Shown: in pieces, positions 9,232 through 18,378 of the stretch
Layout of the letters: the number at the start of each line of letters is the position of its first letter
Position numbering within the stretch: position 1 is the first letter of the stretch
Assembly (NCBI GenBank): GCA_030064975.1
Contig: JASJDX010000004.1
Span: 1 to 37,354 of the forward strand
Reading direction: 5' to 3'
DNA length: 37,354 bases
From: Pleurocapsa sp. MO_192.B19
Lineage (GTDB): Bacteria > Cyanobacteriota > Cyanobacteriia > Cyanobacteriales > Xenococcaceae
Notes under the pieces: generated by a model
Seen by the model: only the letters and a program-made list of their open reading frames with translations
Databases searched by the model: none
What the model was told of the DNA's origin: nothing
Program-made: the position numbers and the translations under genes

Positions 9232-10218
9232 ATGCGCGCTTTTGTAACTGGTGGTACAGGTTTTGTTGGGGCTAATTTAGTTAGATTGTTACTGCAACAA
9301 GGATATGAAGTAAGAACTTTGGTTCGTGTTGATAGTTGTTTAGATAATCTTCAGTCTTTGGATGTCGAGATTGTTAGAGGAGATTTAAACGATCGCAACT
9401 TATCTCAGCAAATGTCAGGATGTCAGGTACTATTTCATGTCGCCGCACAATATTCTTTGTGGCAAACTGACAAGGAGATACTCTATCGTAGCAATGTTTT
9501 AGGCACACGCAATATTTTAAGCTGCGCCCGTCAAGCAGGTATTGAACGCATTGTTTACACTAGTTCGGTGGCAGCAATTGGTGTAGGAAAAGACGGTATA
9601 GCAGTAGACGAAACTTACCAAAGTCCAGTAGAAAAGTTAGTGGGAGATTATAAAAAATCAAAATATTACGCTGAACTTGAAGCTGTTAAGGCAGTTCGAC
9701 AAGGACAGGATATAGTTATTGTTAATCCCAGTACTCCCATAGGTGCGTTAGATCTCAAGCCTACTCCTACAGGAGAAATTATTGTTCGTTTTTTAAGACG
9801 ACAAATGCCTTTTTATGTAGATACGGGACTAAATTTAATTGATGTCAAAGACGTAGCTTGGGGGCATATCTTGGCGTTAGAAAAAGGGCGTACAGGCGAT
9901 CGCTATATTCTTGGTCATCAAAATTTAACTTTCAAACACTTACTAGCCAAACTCTCTACCATTACGGATATAGCTGCACCACGACATACTATTCCCTACT
10001 GGATACCATATACTGTTGCTTGGTTAGAAGAAAAGATCTGGGCAAAGTTAGGTAAGAAACCAACAATTGCTTTAGATGGCGTAAAAATGTCTCAACAAAA
10101 GATGTTTTACGATTCCACTAAAGCAGTTACCGAATTAGGTTTACCCCAGTCTGATATCGATCTGGCATTGACGGATGCAGTGCAGTGGTTTACAGAAAGG
10201 ATGAGGGATAAGGGATGA
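9232..10218 (+). CDS. hpnA: NAD-dependent epimerase/dehydratase, hopanoid-associated sugar epimerase HpnA-like
   Basis: MRAFVTGGTGFVGANLVRLLLQQGYEVRTLVR...HVAAQYSLW...RIVYTSSVAAIG...VIVNPSTPIGALDLKPTPTGEII. Confidence 0.8.
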   Translation: MRAFVTGGTGFVGANLVRLLLQQGYEVRTLVRVDSCLDNLQSLDVEIVRGDLNDRNLSQQMSGCQVLFHVAAQYSLWQTDKEILYRSNVLGTRNILSCARQAGIERIVYTSSVAAIGVGKDGIAVDETYQSPVEKLVGDYKKSKYYAELEAVKAVRQGQDIVIVNPSTPIGALDLKPTPTGEIIVRFLRRQMPFYVDTGLNLIDVKDVAWGHILALEKGRTGDRYILGHQNLTFKHLLAKLSTITDIAAPRHTIPYWIPYTVAWLEEKIWAKLGKKPTIALDGVKMSQQKMFYDSTKAVTELGLPQSDIDLALTDAVQWFTERMRDKG

Positions 10219-10240
10219 GGGATGAGGGATGAGGGATGAA
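10199..10240. repeat. 7-bp tandem repeat (GGGATGA) across the hpnA stop and the cupin start
   Basis: ggatgagggataagggatgagggatgagggatgagggatga. Confidence 0.9.
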
Positions 10241-10565
10241 GAATGAAAAAAAACCAGGTAATATCTTTGATTTACCAATTAAGCTGCCGAAAGAGGAGTT
10301 ATTTGAGGCTTTACTGGATAATGACAAGGTTTTAATTGAAAAAGTAGTTTCTACGGGGCAAGTTACTCCACCAGGAGAATGGTATAACCAAAATCGAGAT
10401 GAATGGTTAATTGTATTACAGGGTGAAGGAGAACTTGGCTATGAAGACGGTTCTCGTATTAAGCTAACCACAGGGGATTATTTATTTATTCCTGCCCATC
10501 AAAAACACCGAGTTGAGTACACCAGTGCTGAACCTCCTTGTATTTGGCTGACAATCTTTTTTTAA
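10236..10565 (+). CDS. small cupin domain protein
   Basis: WYNQNRDEWLIVLQGEGELGYEDGSRIKLTTGDYLFIPAHQKHRVEYTS. Confidence 0.85.
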   Translation: MKNEKKPGNIFDLPIKLPKEELFEALLDNDKVLIEKVVSTGQVTPPGEWYNQNRDEWLIVLQGEGELGYEDGSRIKLTTGDYLFIPAHQKHRVEYTSAEPPCIWLTIFF

Positions 10566-10571
10566 TTCAAA

Positions 10572-12029
10572 ATGAACTTTGCTGACAAATTAAATCAGGC
10601 GATCGCTGCTAATGATAGTTTATTAATTGTCGGACTCGATCCGAATCCTGAAATGATGTCTCCTGAATATATTCAGGGAAATCAAGATAGTTTAATAAAT
10701 CGTATCGAAGCTTGGCTGTTGTGGATAATTAAAGCAACTAGCAACAATGTATGTGCCTACAAGCCAACTCTGGGCTTTTATCAAGCATTAGGTATAGAGG
10801 GATTGCAGCTATTAGAGCGAATTTTGGTCGCTATCCCCAAATCCATTCCCATTATTTTAGATGCCAAACACAGCGATCTCAATACTAGTACTGTATTTGC
10901 CAAAACTATTTTTGCTCAGTGGCAAGTTGATGCTGTTACTCTCACCCCCTATGCGGGACAAGATCATGCTGCACCTTTTTTAGTTTATTCCAACAAAGCG
11001 GTATTTATCCTCAGTCATACCTCTAACCCTCAGGCAGAAGCCCTACAACAGTATCCTAATCCAGAGCAACCATTTTATCTAGAGGTAGTTAAACAAGCTC
11101 AGTCTTGGGCAACTCCAGAACAGCTATATCTAGAGGTAGGTACAACAAATCCTGAAGTATTAGACAAAATAAGAGCGATCGCGCCAGAAAGAACAATTTT
11201 ACTACGTAGTCTTTGGAGTAATAAAAGTAATTTAGAATCGCTAGTTAATGTGGGGTTAAATAGCAATGGCGAAGGATTATTAATTTCTATTCCTCAAGAT
11301 TTTCTTTCTACCAGTAATCTTGCCACAGAAGTTGCCAGTTTAAATCAAAAGATCAATATATACCGTAAATCAAGAATTCAACAGAGTTCTAGTTGCGAGC
11401 TTTGGATACCTAATGTATGTTTACTTACTCAGCATCCTTATCAAGATTTAGTTCTGCAATTATTTGATATTGGCTGTTTGCTATTTGGTGAATATGTTCA
11501 AGCATCGGGGGCGACTTTTTCTTACTATATTGACCTCAGAAAGATAATTTCCAATCCTCAAATTTTTAATCAAGTTTTAAATGCTTATGGCGATATTGTG
11601 CAGCATTTAGATTTTGATCGCATTGCAGGTATTCCTTATGGTGCCCTGCCAACTGCTACAGGCTTAGCCTTAAATCTTCAACGTCCGATGATTTTCCCCC
11701 GTAAAGAAGTTAAAGCTCATGGCACTCGTCGTTTAATTGAAGGTAGTTTTAATCCAGGAGAAAAAGTAGTTGTAATTGACGATATTTTAATCAGTGGCAA
11801 AAGCGTAATGGAAGGAGCAGATAAATTAAAATCTGCTGGTTTGAAAATAGAAGATATTGTCGTGTTTATCGATCATGAAGGAGGCGTAAAAGATAGACTG
11901 GCAGATAACGGCTATCGCGCTCATTCAGTCTTGAGTATTTCTGAAATTACCAAAACTCTCTACGAATCTAGTCGAATAAATCAAATGCAATACGATTCTT
12001 TAACAGCAAATTATGAAAAGAATATTTAG
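10572..12029 (+). CDS. pyrF-pyrE fusion: bifunctional orotidine-5'-phosphate decarboxylase / orotate phosphoribosyltransferase
   Basis: N-term LIVGLDPNPEMMSPEY...IPIILDAKHSDLNTSTVFAKTIF (OMPDC); C-term RIAGIPYGALPTATGLAL...VVVIDDILISGKSVMEGADKL (OPRT PRPP motif). Confidence 0.92.
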   Translation: MNFADKLNQAIAANDSLLIVGLDPNPEMMSPEYIQGNQDSLINRIEAWLLWIIKATSNNVCAYKPTLGFYQALGIEGLQLLERILVAIPKSIPIILDAKHSDLNTSTVFAKTIFAQWQVDAVTLTPYAGQDHAAPFLVYSNKAVFILSHTSNPQAEALQQYPNPEQPFYLEVVKQAQSWATPEQLYLEVGTTNPEVLDKIRAIAPERTILLRSLWSNKSNLESLVNVGLNSNGEGLLISIPQDFLSTSNLATEVASLNQKINIYRKSRIQQSSSCELWIPNVCLLTQHPYQDLVLQLFDIGCLLFGEYVQASGATFSYYIDLRKIISNPQIFNQVLNAYGDIVQHLDFDRIAGIPYGALPTATGLALNLQRPMIFPRKEVKAHGTRRLIEGSFNPGEKVVVIDDILISGKSVMEGADKLKSAGLKIEDIVVFIDHEGGVKDRLADNGYRAHSVLSISEITKTLYESSRINQMQYDSLTANYEKNI

Positions 12030-12182
12030 CAACTAGCCAGGACTGAAAAAGTGCGCCCGCAGGTGACGCTAAAAGCTCCAAATAAATTCCGTAATCGCTT
12101 TTTTAGTCAACTGAAAGCCGTAACCATTTAATTTGGTTCAAACTGATAAAAGAGTGGAAGTAAAAATTAATTTGGATAAAAA

Positions 12183-12941
12183 GTGACTACATACACTGAC
12201 AATAACAAAAGCGTAGAAATAACTCTTAAACCTGGGGAGTCTATTTATGCCGAACCTAGCGCATTCTGCTACAGCGACGGATTTATCGAAGCAAAAACTA
12301 CTACAGGTGGTATTATGTCAGCCGTTAAAAAGCTGGTGACAAAAGAAAAGTTGTTTCAAGTTCTGTGGGTAAATAATGGAAGTAAACGTGGCAGAATTGC
12401 ATTTGCCAGTCCATATTTAAGCACGATAGAAGAGGTTGAAATATCGCCAAACTATAGCTTAATAGCTCAAAGAGGTGCGTGGTTAGCTTCAGATCCTACC
12501 GTAAGACTCGATCTAACAATGAATCTGGGCTTGAGTGGCTTTCTCGGTGGAGAAGGTATCATATTTCAGAAATTTACTGGAACAGGCAGGGTATTTATAG
12601 CAGCAGGAGGCGATCTTAAAGCAATTAACCTCGAAAGAGGTGAAAGCTTGAATGTTGATACTGGGTGCATTGTTGGTTTTGCCGAGTCAGTGAAATACGA
12701 GATTAAATTGGCAGGAGGTATATTTACTTCCATATTTGGAGGTGAAGGACTTGTTTTAGCTAAACTGAGAGGCCCTGGTATAGTAATACTGCAAACCCAT
12801 CCCGAAAATGTAATCAACAAAGTAGTATCATCAGGCTCGACTCAAACATCCTCTAGTTTTTCTAATATAGACCTAAGTGATGGGTTACAAGCTCACGAAT
12901 TAGGAACAATAGCACGTAATTTTTTCGGGAATAGACAATAA
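12183..12941 (+). CDS. TIGR00266/AIM24 family protein
   Basis: GTG start; LKPGESIYAEPSAFCYSDGFIEAKTTTGGIM...GTGRVFIAAGGDLKAINLERGESLNVDTGCIVGFAESV. Confidence 0.85.
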   Translation: MTTYTDNNKSVEITLKPGESIYAEPSAFCYSDGFIEAKTTTGGIMSAVKKLVTKEKLFQVLWVNNGSKRGRIAFASPYLSTIEEVEISPNYSLIAQRGAWLASDPTVRLDLTMNLGLSGFLGGEGIIFQKFTGTGRVFIAAGGDLKAINLERGESLNVDTGCIVGFAESVKYEIKLAGGIFTSIFGGEGLVLAKLRGPGIVILQTHPENVINKVVSSGSTQTSSSFSNIDLSDGLQAHELGTIARNFFGNRQ

Positions 12942-13187
12942 CCAATAAATTAGTTTTAATGTACTAAAAAGAAAGCGGGAAAAAGTTGTCAAAGTAGATG
13001 AATGTCAACTCTATCCCTTCTGCCCTCTGCCTTCAGGGGGAAGCCCCGATCGGTTTTTCAGTACTATTCTAGCGGACACTGTGCCTACTGCATATTGTTC
13101 TTTCAGAAGTGCGATCGCACTTTCTCGCATAATCACAAGAAATATCTATCGAGTAGACAAAGGAAAGTTAGAAAAGAGCGATCGCCT

Positions 13188-13330
13188 TACTGTTCCAACC
13201 AATTTTCTAGTTTGAGATTTTCGATATCAGTATCAAAGTGACCTGATAATATGTTGTTAAGAGTATTACCGTAACCACTGTAAGCAGTCTCAATCAGCCC
13301 TAATTGCAGGGCAAACGCATCTAAATTTCA
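13188..13330 (-). pseudogene. C-terminal remnant of an unidentified protein
   Basis: Minus-strand frame *NLDAFALQLGLIETAYSGYGNTLNNILSGHFDTDIENLKLENWLEQ* bounded by an upstream stop. Confidence 0.35.
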
Positions 13331-13375
13331 AAACCCCTATCCAGTAAGGATTTCATCAATTCATTAATAGCTGAC

Positions 13376-13702
13376 TTACTTTTCCAACTTACCACCGCTC
13401 TCGGTCCAGTCCTTCTTCCCGGCGACATATTTCAGAATGTTGGTATAGCCACGTTCTACCAATGCTTCGGCAGCATAGCCAGAGTTGGGGCAGGTTTCGC
13501 TTGCGCAGTAGGTGACGATGAATGCATTCTTATCTGGTAAAAGGGCATCCGCTTTTGCGTTCACTTCGTCATAATTCATCTGTACCGCACCAGGTAAATG
13601 GCCAGCTTGATAGTATTTCTCAGGTAGAGCTTCAACGAGTGTTAAATTTTTTCCTTTAGCAAGCGCGGTTCTTAGTTCTTCTCCAGTGATTGTCTTAGTC
13701 AT
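13376..13702 (-). CDS. rhodanese-like domain protein
   Basis: ALPEKYYQAGHLPGAVQMNYDEV...IVTYCASETCPNSGYAAEALVERGYTNILKYVAGKKDW; Cys in the active-site loop. Confidence 0.88.
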   Translation of the reverse strand: MTKTITGEELRTALAKGKNLTLVEALPEKYYQAGHLPGAVQMNYDEVNAKADALLPDKNAFIVTYCASETCPNSGYAAEALVERGYTNILKYVAGKKDWTESGGKLEK

Positions 13703-13780
13703 GTTTTGTCTCCTTATCTTTCATAAGTCAAAATAGAAAGGAATTACATTGTATCTACCCTTGTGAGAACTATAACTTAT

Positions 13781-14530
13781 TTAGAATTCTTGCTTTAGTG
13801 GACGAAGCAGAATTTCATTAACGTTGACTCGATTGGGCTGTGTCACTGCATAGAGAATCGCGGAAGCTATATCTTCACTTTCAAGAGCTTCTACATTTGC
13901 TACATAGCCTAATACTTCTTCTTTTACGGTTGGATTAGTAATGTTATGAGATAACTCAGTATCCACTGCTCCTGGTTCGATTAAAGTAACCCTGACGTTA
14001 GATGCAATTGCCTCTTGTCTCAAAGCTTCAGAAAAAGCACCTACACCCCATTTCGCCGCACTATAACCTGCGCTACGTCTTGCCCAAATAGTGCGACCCA
14101 TTACAGAAGAAATGTTGATAATATGTCCGCTGCCTTGCTGTTGCATATAGGAGAGAGCAGTCTTACTCAGAGTCATCAACGACAATAAATCGAGTTGAAT
14201 CATGTTTTGCCAGTCTGTAATATTGGCTTCAGCAATCGAGCTAAGGAACATAACCCCAGCACTATTGACTAAGATATCTACACTGCCAAAAGCGTCGTAT
14301 GTTTGATGAACTGACTGTTGTGCTTTATTTAGATCGGCTATATCTGCAACCAAGGAAATAGCTTGTCCTCCCCGATTCTTAATCTTATTACTCAAAGCTT
14401 GTAGCCTTTCTTCTCGACGAGCTACCAGGGCAATTTTTGCTCCTTCGGCGGCGAGTGCTAAGGCGGTGGCTTCACCGATACCAGAGGAAGCACCCGTAAC
14501 AATTGCAGTTTTTCCTAATAACTTAGTCAT
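13781..14530 (-). CDS. SDR family oxidoreductase
   Basis: TAIVTGASSGIGEATAL...NSAGVMF...YSAAKWGV (TGxxxGxG and YxxxK). Confidence 0.93.
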   Translation of the reverse strand: MTKLLGKTAIVTGASSGIGEATALALAAEGAKIALVARREERLQALSNKIKNRGGQAISLVADIADLNKAQQSVHQTYDAFGSVDILVNSAGVMFLSSIAEANITDWQNMIQLDLLSLMTLSKTALSYMQQQGSGHIINISSVMGRTIWARRSAGYSAAKWGVGAFSEALRQEAIASNVRVTLIEPGAVDTELSHNITNPTVKEEVLGYVANVEALESEDIASAILYAVTQPNRVNVNEILLRPLKQEF

Positions 14531-14656
14531 TGTTAATCTTTATATAAATTTTTGTTTTAAATCTTTTTTCAATTTCAGAGTAAAATAGCCAAGCCAAGGA
14601 AATCTTGTAAATTATCGTTAGCAATTTGTAAAATCTGGCGAAACTTTTGTATTTAT

Positions 14657-15517
14657 TTAAAAATTTTTTTGGTATTGCCGAGGAGTTAAAGCCGTGTATC
14701 TGCGAAAGACATTAGTAAAATGACTTTGGTCGTAAAAACCCGATTGAGTTGCGATCGCTGCTATAGACAATCGTTTTTTAGCAAGAAGTTTTTTGGCGCG
14801 ATCGATCCGACACTGCAATACATAGCGATAGGGTGGTATACCCATATTTTGCTTGAACAGCTTCCCAAAATGATGGGGACTGATGCGAACTACTTTAGCT
14901 AATTCAGCTAACTCGATTTCATTGCCTAAATTGTCTTGAATATAATTTAAAATCTGTTTTAGCTGAGATTGAGTTAATTTCTTAGGCGCAGATAAATTGC
15001 TAATCTCGATCGCGCAATGATGACGCAAAAGATGAACCGCTAAAACATTTTGTAGCGATTCTAGATAAAGATGGTTAACGGCGTTGCCTCGTTGTATTTC
15101 TGCTCTCAATGCCATTGCTAACTGTTCTAAAAAAGGATCGCGGATGGTAAAGCGATCCCTTAGTTCGATACTTCCAGAATCAATTTCCCCGCTTTCTCGC
15201 GCTACTCGCTCTAGCAATAAAGGAGATAAATGAATTTCAAATAATTCAACTTCCCTATCCCAGAACCATCCAACTTTTTGATGAGCAGGAACAAAGGTGA
15301 GTCCGCCAGGATGGGAAGGACTACACTGCCATTTTTTAGCATCAAGTTGTCGTTCTAAATTATCTGAATTAGCGACGTGAACAATAATACAGTGTTCTGA
15401 TGAGCTAGGATAAGCAATTCTATCTGGTGGTGGCAAGCAGATTTCGCTGCGTAGGTGAAGCTCTTTCCATGAAAACTCTAATTGGCGATCTATTGGTTGC
15501 TCTGATGGTGAAGTCAT
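14657..15517 (-). CDS. AraC family transcriptional regulator
   Basis: C-term double HTH: LAKVVRISPHHFGKLFKQNMGIPPYRYVLQCRIDRAKKLLAKKRLSIAAIATQSGFYDQSHFTNVFRRYTALTPRQYQ. Confidence 0.93.
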   Translation of the reverse strand: MTSPSEQPIDRQLEFSWKELHLRSEICLPPPDRIAYPSSSEHCIIVHVANSDNLERQLDAKKWQCSPSHPGGLTFVPAHQKVGWFWDREVELFEIHLSPLLLERVARESGEIDSGSIELRDRFTIRDPFLEQLAMALRAEIQRGNAVNHLYLESLQNVLAVHLLRHHCAIEISNLSAPKKLTQSQLKQILNYIQDNLGNEIELAELAKVVRISPHHFGKLFKQNMGIPPYRYVLQCRIDRAKKLLAKKRLSIAAIATQSGFYDQSHFTNVFRRYTALTPRQYQKNF

Positions 15518-15711
15518 AAGCTAGGGAATAAATTTAAAACTTCAGGTGGAAATTTTGAGTTTTATATTTTACAGTTTATGACAACGAAAATTTATATATA
15601 TTACTGTCTGCTCCCTAGCCTCAATCATTACTTTCAGACTTGTCGAATTCACATTTTAATGATTCGATAAAAGCGATCGCTATAACTATTTTTATTAACT
15701 ATTATCCTTCA

Positions 15712-16031
15712 CTAATTCCCTAGATTCTTCCTGTTGAGGCTCTTTGTCTTTCTTACTCTTTCTAAGTTGAAAATCCTGTAACAAACCCATCTCTTGCGGG
15801 AATTACAGTAGGAGTTAAAAAGGTAGAGAGAGCTAAACCGCCTGTTAAAGCAATACCCAAACCTTGATAGAGTTCTGCACCTTTCCCTGGAAGGATAGCT
15901 AGGGGTAACATACCTAGTACGCGCTTTTCCTGCGGACATGAAAATAGGACGCAGGCGATCGCAATTAGGCATAGTATAGAGAAGCATCGTATTCCATACC
16001 TTCTTCTTGTAACTGTAAGGCAAGATCGCAC
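15712..16031 (-). pseudogene. Degraded C-terminal fragment of an RND efflux permease (copy 1)
   Basis: Frame-shifted frames give MLPLAILPGKGAELYQGLGIALTGGLALSTFLTPTVIPA plus an upstream Gln/Glu-rich section; a ~54-bp partial repeat of its 5' part lies at 16077-16130. Confidence 0.7.
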
Positions 16032-16188
16032 TTCATCGCATAATTTTAAAATAGCGATCGCAACGAACCATAATATAAAGAAGCATCGTATTCCATGCCT
16101 TCTGCTTGGAGTTGTAAAGCGCGATCAAACAAAAAAAGGCATTGAGAAATTATATCTACTCTTTAGCTATGAGAGTTTTTAGCTATTT

Positions 16189-16548
16189 TCAATCCTTGTT
16201 TAGCCTAATTTTTGATAAAGTCCCTCGATTATTCTCTTTAGGCAAAACAGGTCGATCAAGAACTTGAGATACATAATCTTCTATAATCCATCCTGTCTTT
16301 CCATCAGCAGTTTTGATATTTAACCAATGTTTTTCCTTCGCTGTACCCGTGATTTGCGCCAAAGTCCCATCTTTAATACGTCCGATCAGGCTAGTAGAAG
16401 ATTTTCTGTGCAGAGGAATTCCTAAATCAGTCTTTGTCTTCAATTTGATTTGTTGTCCCACTTCTAAATTAAAAGCAAATACAGGTAAAGGAGTAAGACA
16501 CCAGAAAAATGTCAAGATTACTAGGAAAGTAGCAATGAGTTTTTTCAT
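16189..16548 (-). CDS. SH3-like domain protein with signal peptide
   Basis: Signal peptide MKKLIATFLVILTFFWCLTPLPVFAF; SLIGRIKDGTLAQITGTAKEKHWLNIKTADGKTGWIIEDYVS. Confidence 0.75.
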   Translation of the reverse strand: MKKLIATFLVILTFFWCLTPLPVFAFNLEVGQQIKLKTKTDLGIPLHRKSSTSLIGRIKDGTLAQITGTAKEKHWLNIKTADGKTGWIIEDYVSQVLDRPVLPKENNRGTLSKIRLNKD

Positions 16549-16659
16549 CAGTATTTCACAACTAAATAGAATTTAGGGAATTCGAGGCTCAAGCAAGGAT
16601 AGCAACGTGGGTGCGACTTACATCCTCTAATTTTAAGGTATTTTTTAATTATTTTTATT

Positions 16660-17237
16660 AAATTTTGTCCTTTACTAACTCCCTCGATTCTTCTTGACCC
16701 TCTTGCTTTTGTTTACTTCTTTGAGGTTGAAAATCTTGTAATAATACCATCAAAGCAGGAATTACGGTGGTAGTTAAAAAAGTAGAAAGAGCCAAACCGC
16801 CTCTTTTAGGGTTAAAAAACAGTTGATGATTTGCGTTCCTATTACTAACAATTGCTTATTTTTATACAGGCTTTATTTTTGAGCTATTTTAATTTAAAAT
16901 ACTTATGGCTCAGGTGAAAAACCGTGTTTGTAAGTAACCGCTATACTGATAAGTTGCCTCTACGAAAGCAAAGTAAAAGCCAAAAAACAATTACTGTAAT
17001 TAGCCGAGAACCAAGGCAGCAGTAGAATAAAGAGCTTAGATTTTTATTCTAGGCATTGGTAGATAGTCCCTGAGCAGTCTTTGATTGCTTTGCATTGTTT
17101 AACTTTGGCTATTTGTTAGTAAAAGTGAGCAAAAATCTATCGGATACCTAAACCCTGATAAAGTTCTGCGCCTTTCCCTGGAAGCACAGCCAAGGGTAAC
17201 ATACTCAGTACGCTTGTTCTTGCTGACATGAAAATAG
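16660..17237 (-). pseudogene. RND efflux permease C-terminal fragment (copy 2), interrupted by ~340 bp of unrelated sequence
   Basis: 16677-16802 minus: GGLALSTFLTTTVIPALMVLLQDFQPQRSKQKQEGQEESRELVKD; 17144-17237 minus: SPIFMSARTSVLSMLPLAVLPGKGAELYQGLGI. The two halves are adjacent in copy 1. Confidence 0.7.
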
Positions 17238-17338
17238 GACTAATTACGGTCTCGCCGAGGGAGTTGCCACACCGCACTTCAGGCAAAATCAGAATAAGCA
17301 TCTATCGAATAAATAAAGCGACAACAGAGGGTTTTCAA

Positions 17339-17725
17339 TTAAAACATGGTGTTATCATTGGCTGATTCCTTCGGTATAACTTGTAATACATCCCAATGCT
17401 CAACTATTTTCCCATTTTCATCAAATCGGAATATATCAATGCCAGCATAATTCTTATCACCAGGCCAATGCTGAAAATAATGCAGTACGACATAGCTGTC
17501 TTCTGCTAGTACGCGCTTGAACTTGACATACTTACCAGGATACTCATCAGCCATTTTGGTGAAATACTCAATAAAAGCCTCTTTTCCATCGCCAACCCCT
17601 GGATTATGTTGGATATACATCGCACCTGCGTATTGCTCCATTGCTTCGGCAGGCTTGCATTGATTGAACATCAGATCGTAGAAAGCGATCGCGTTCTTTT
17701 TATTCTGTTCAAGTTGATTACTCAT
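17339..17725 (-). CDS. NTF2-like / SnoaL-like protein
   Basis: [45 protein letters not shown]...[20 protein letters not shown]. Confidence 0.9.
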   Translation of the reverse strand: MSNQLEQNKKNAIAFYDLMFNQCKPAEAMEQYAGAMYIQHNPGVGDGKEAFIEYFTKMADEYPGKYVKFKRVLAEDSYVVLHYFQHWPGDKNYAGIDIFRFDENGKIVEHWDVLQVIPKESANDNTMF

Positions 17726-17767
17726 AATTTCAACGACTACAAACTGAAGTGGGAAATGGGATTTTTA

Positions 17768-17820
17768 ACTTTTATCTTTTACCAATTCTATAAATTCTTC
17801 CTGTTGACACTCTTGCTTTT
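17768..17820 (-). pseudogene. Third short RND permease C-terminal tail remnant
   Basis: Minus strand reads KQECQQEEFIELVKDKS*, similar to KQEGQEESRELVKD of copy 2. Confidence 0.45.
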
Positions 17821-17870
17821 CAATACTTCCTTATTAGCATTGTTGGCGGGAAGCTTTGTGCTGTAACGTA

Positions 17871-18378
17871 GTTCAGCGTCGGGATGAAAGCCAACGCAAG
17901 GTTTATCGGGCATAGCTTGACAATTTTGATGCAAAATCTTTATATATTAAGGGTTACAGGCGTTATACAATAAGTTCAGAGCGTAACAGTAGGGGACGAT
18001 GACCCGAAGTTCGGTAGTAAATCAAAAATCCATCCCATCGTAGAAAGGCGCATAGTTCGCCGCATCTACCTTGAAAACTGAACATATAGGGTTACAGACA
18101 GGAAATAGTCTCAATTTGGAGGCTCGATGTCTGTGTAAAATGTTCATCGTAGAAAGGATCATTTTAAAAGCTGTACCCAGGGACGCTGGGGAACGGAAAC
18201 TGCCTGCTGACTGCGTACTACCAGGGATTTTTGAACTTGTTCAAAGTCTAGGTAAGTGCAACGCAGGAATACCTACTCGCGAGTGTAGGATCGCTGTGCA
18301 TCATAATCTTTGATTTGATGTCTGGAGAACGTCACCAAGTTTAGATCAACTTGCGTCCAGAAGCCTAAATTTTTTTAT
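17871..18378 (+). ncRNA. Large structured RNA candidate, possibly HEARO/omega-RNA-like and standalone
   Basis: Dense stems: GCGTCGG/CCAACGC (one mismatch); CCGAA-G-TTCGG; GTAGA..GGCG/CGCC..TCTAC; TGAACAT..TTACAGACA..GTCTC/GAGGC..TGTCTGTGTAA..ATGTTCA; CCCAG/CTGGG; CTGCGT..TTTGAAC/GTTCAAA..ACGCAG; CCTAC/GTAGG; CATCA/TGATG; TCTGGA..CAAGTT/AACTTG..TCCAGA followed by a T-run. No convincing ORF. Confidence 0.6.

Noticed and set aside
13002-13241. 79-aa plus-strand ORF
   Set aside because: Low-complexity, unusual composition, contains HIP1 sites; an opposite-strand protein-like fragment is more convincing.
14720-14902. Plus-strand 60-aa ORF opposite the AraC regulator
   Set aside because: Antisense to a confident CDS.
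18071-18313. ORF of 80 aa inside the structured region
   Set aside because: Lies entirely across predicted stems and has no recognisable domain; more likely incidental.
17871-18378. Group II or group I intron
   Set aside because: No recognisable group II domain V, no intron-encoded reverse transcriptase or maturase, and no interrupted host gene or group I G-binding core that I could identify.
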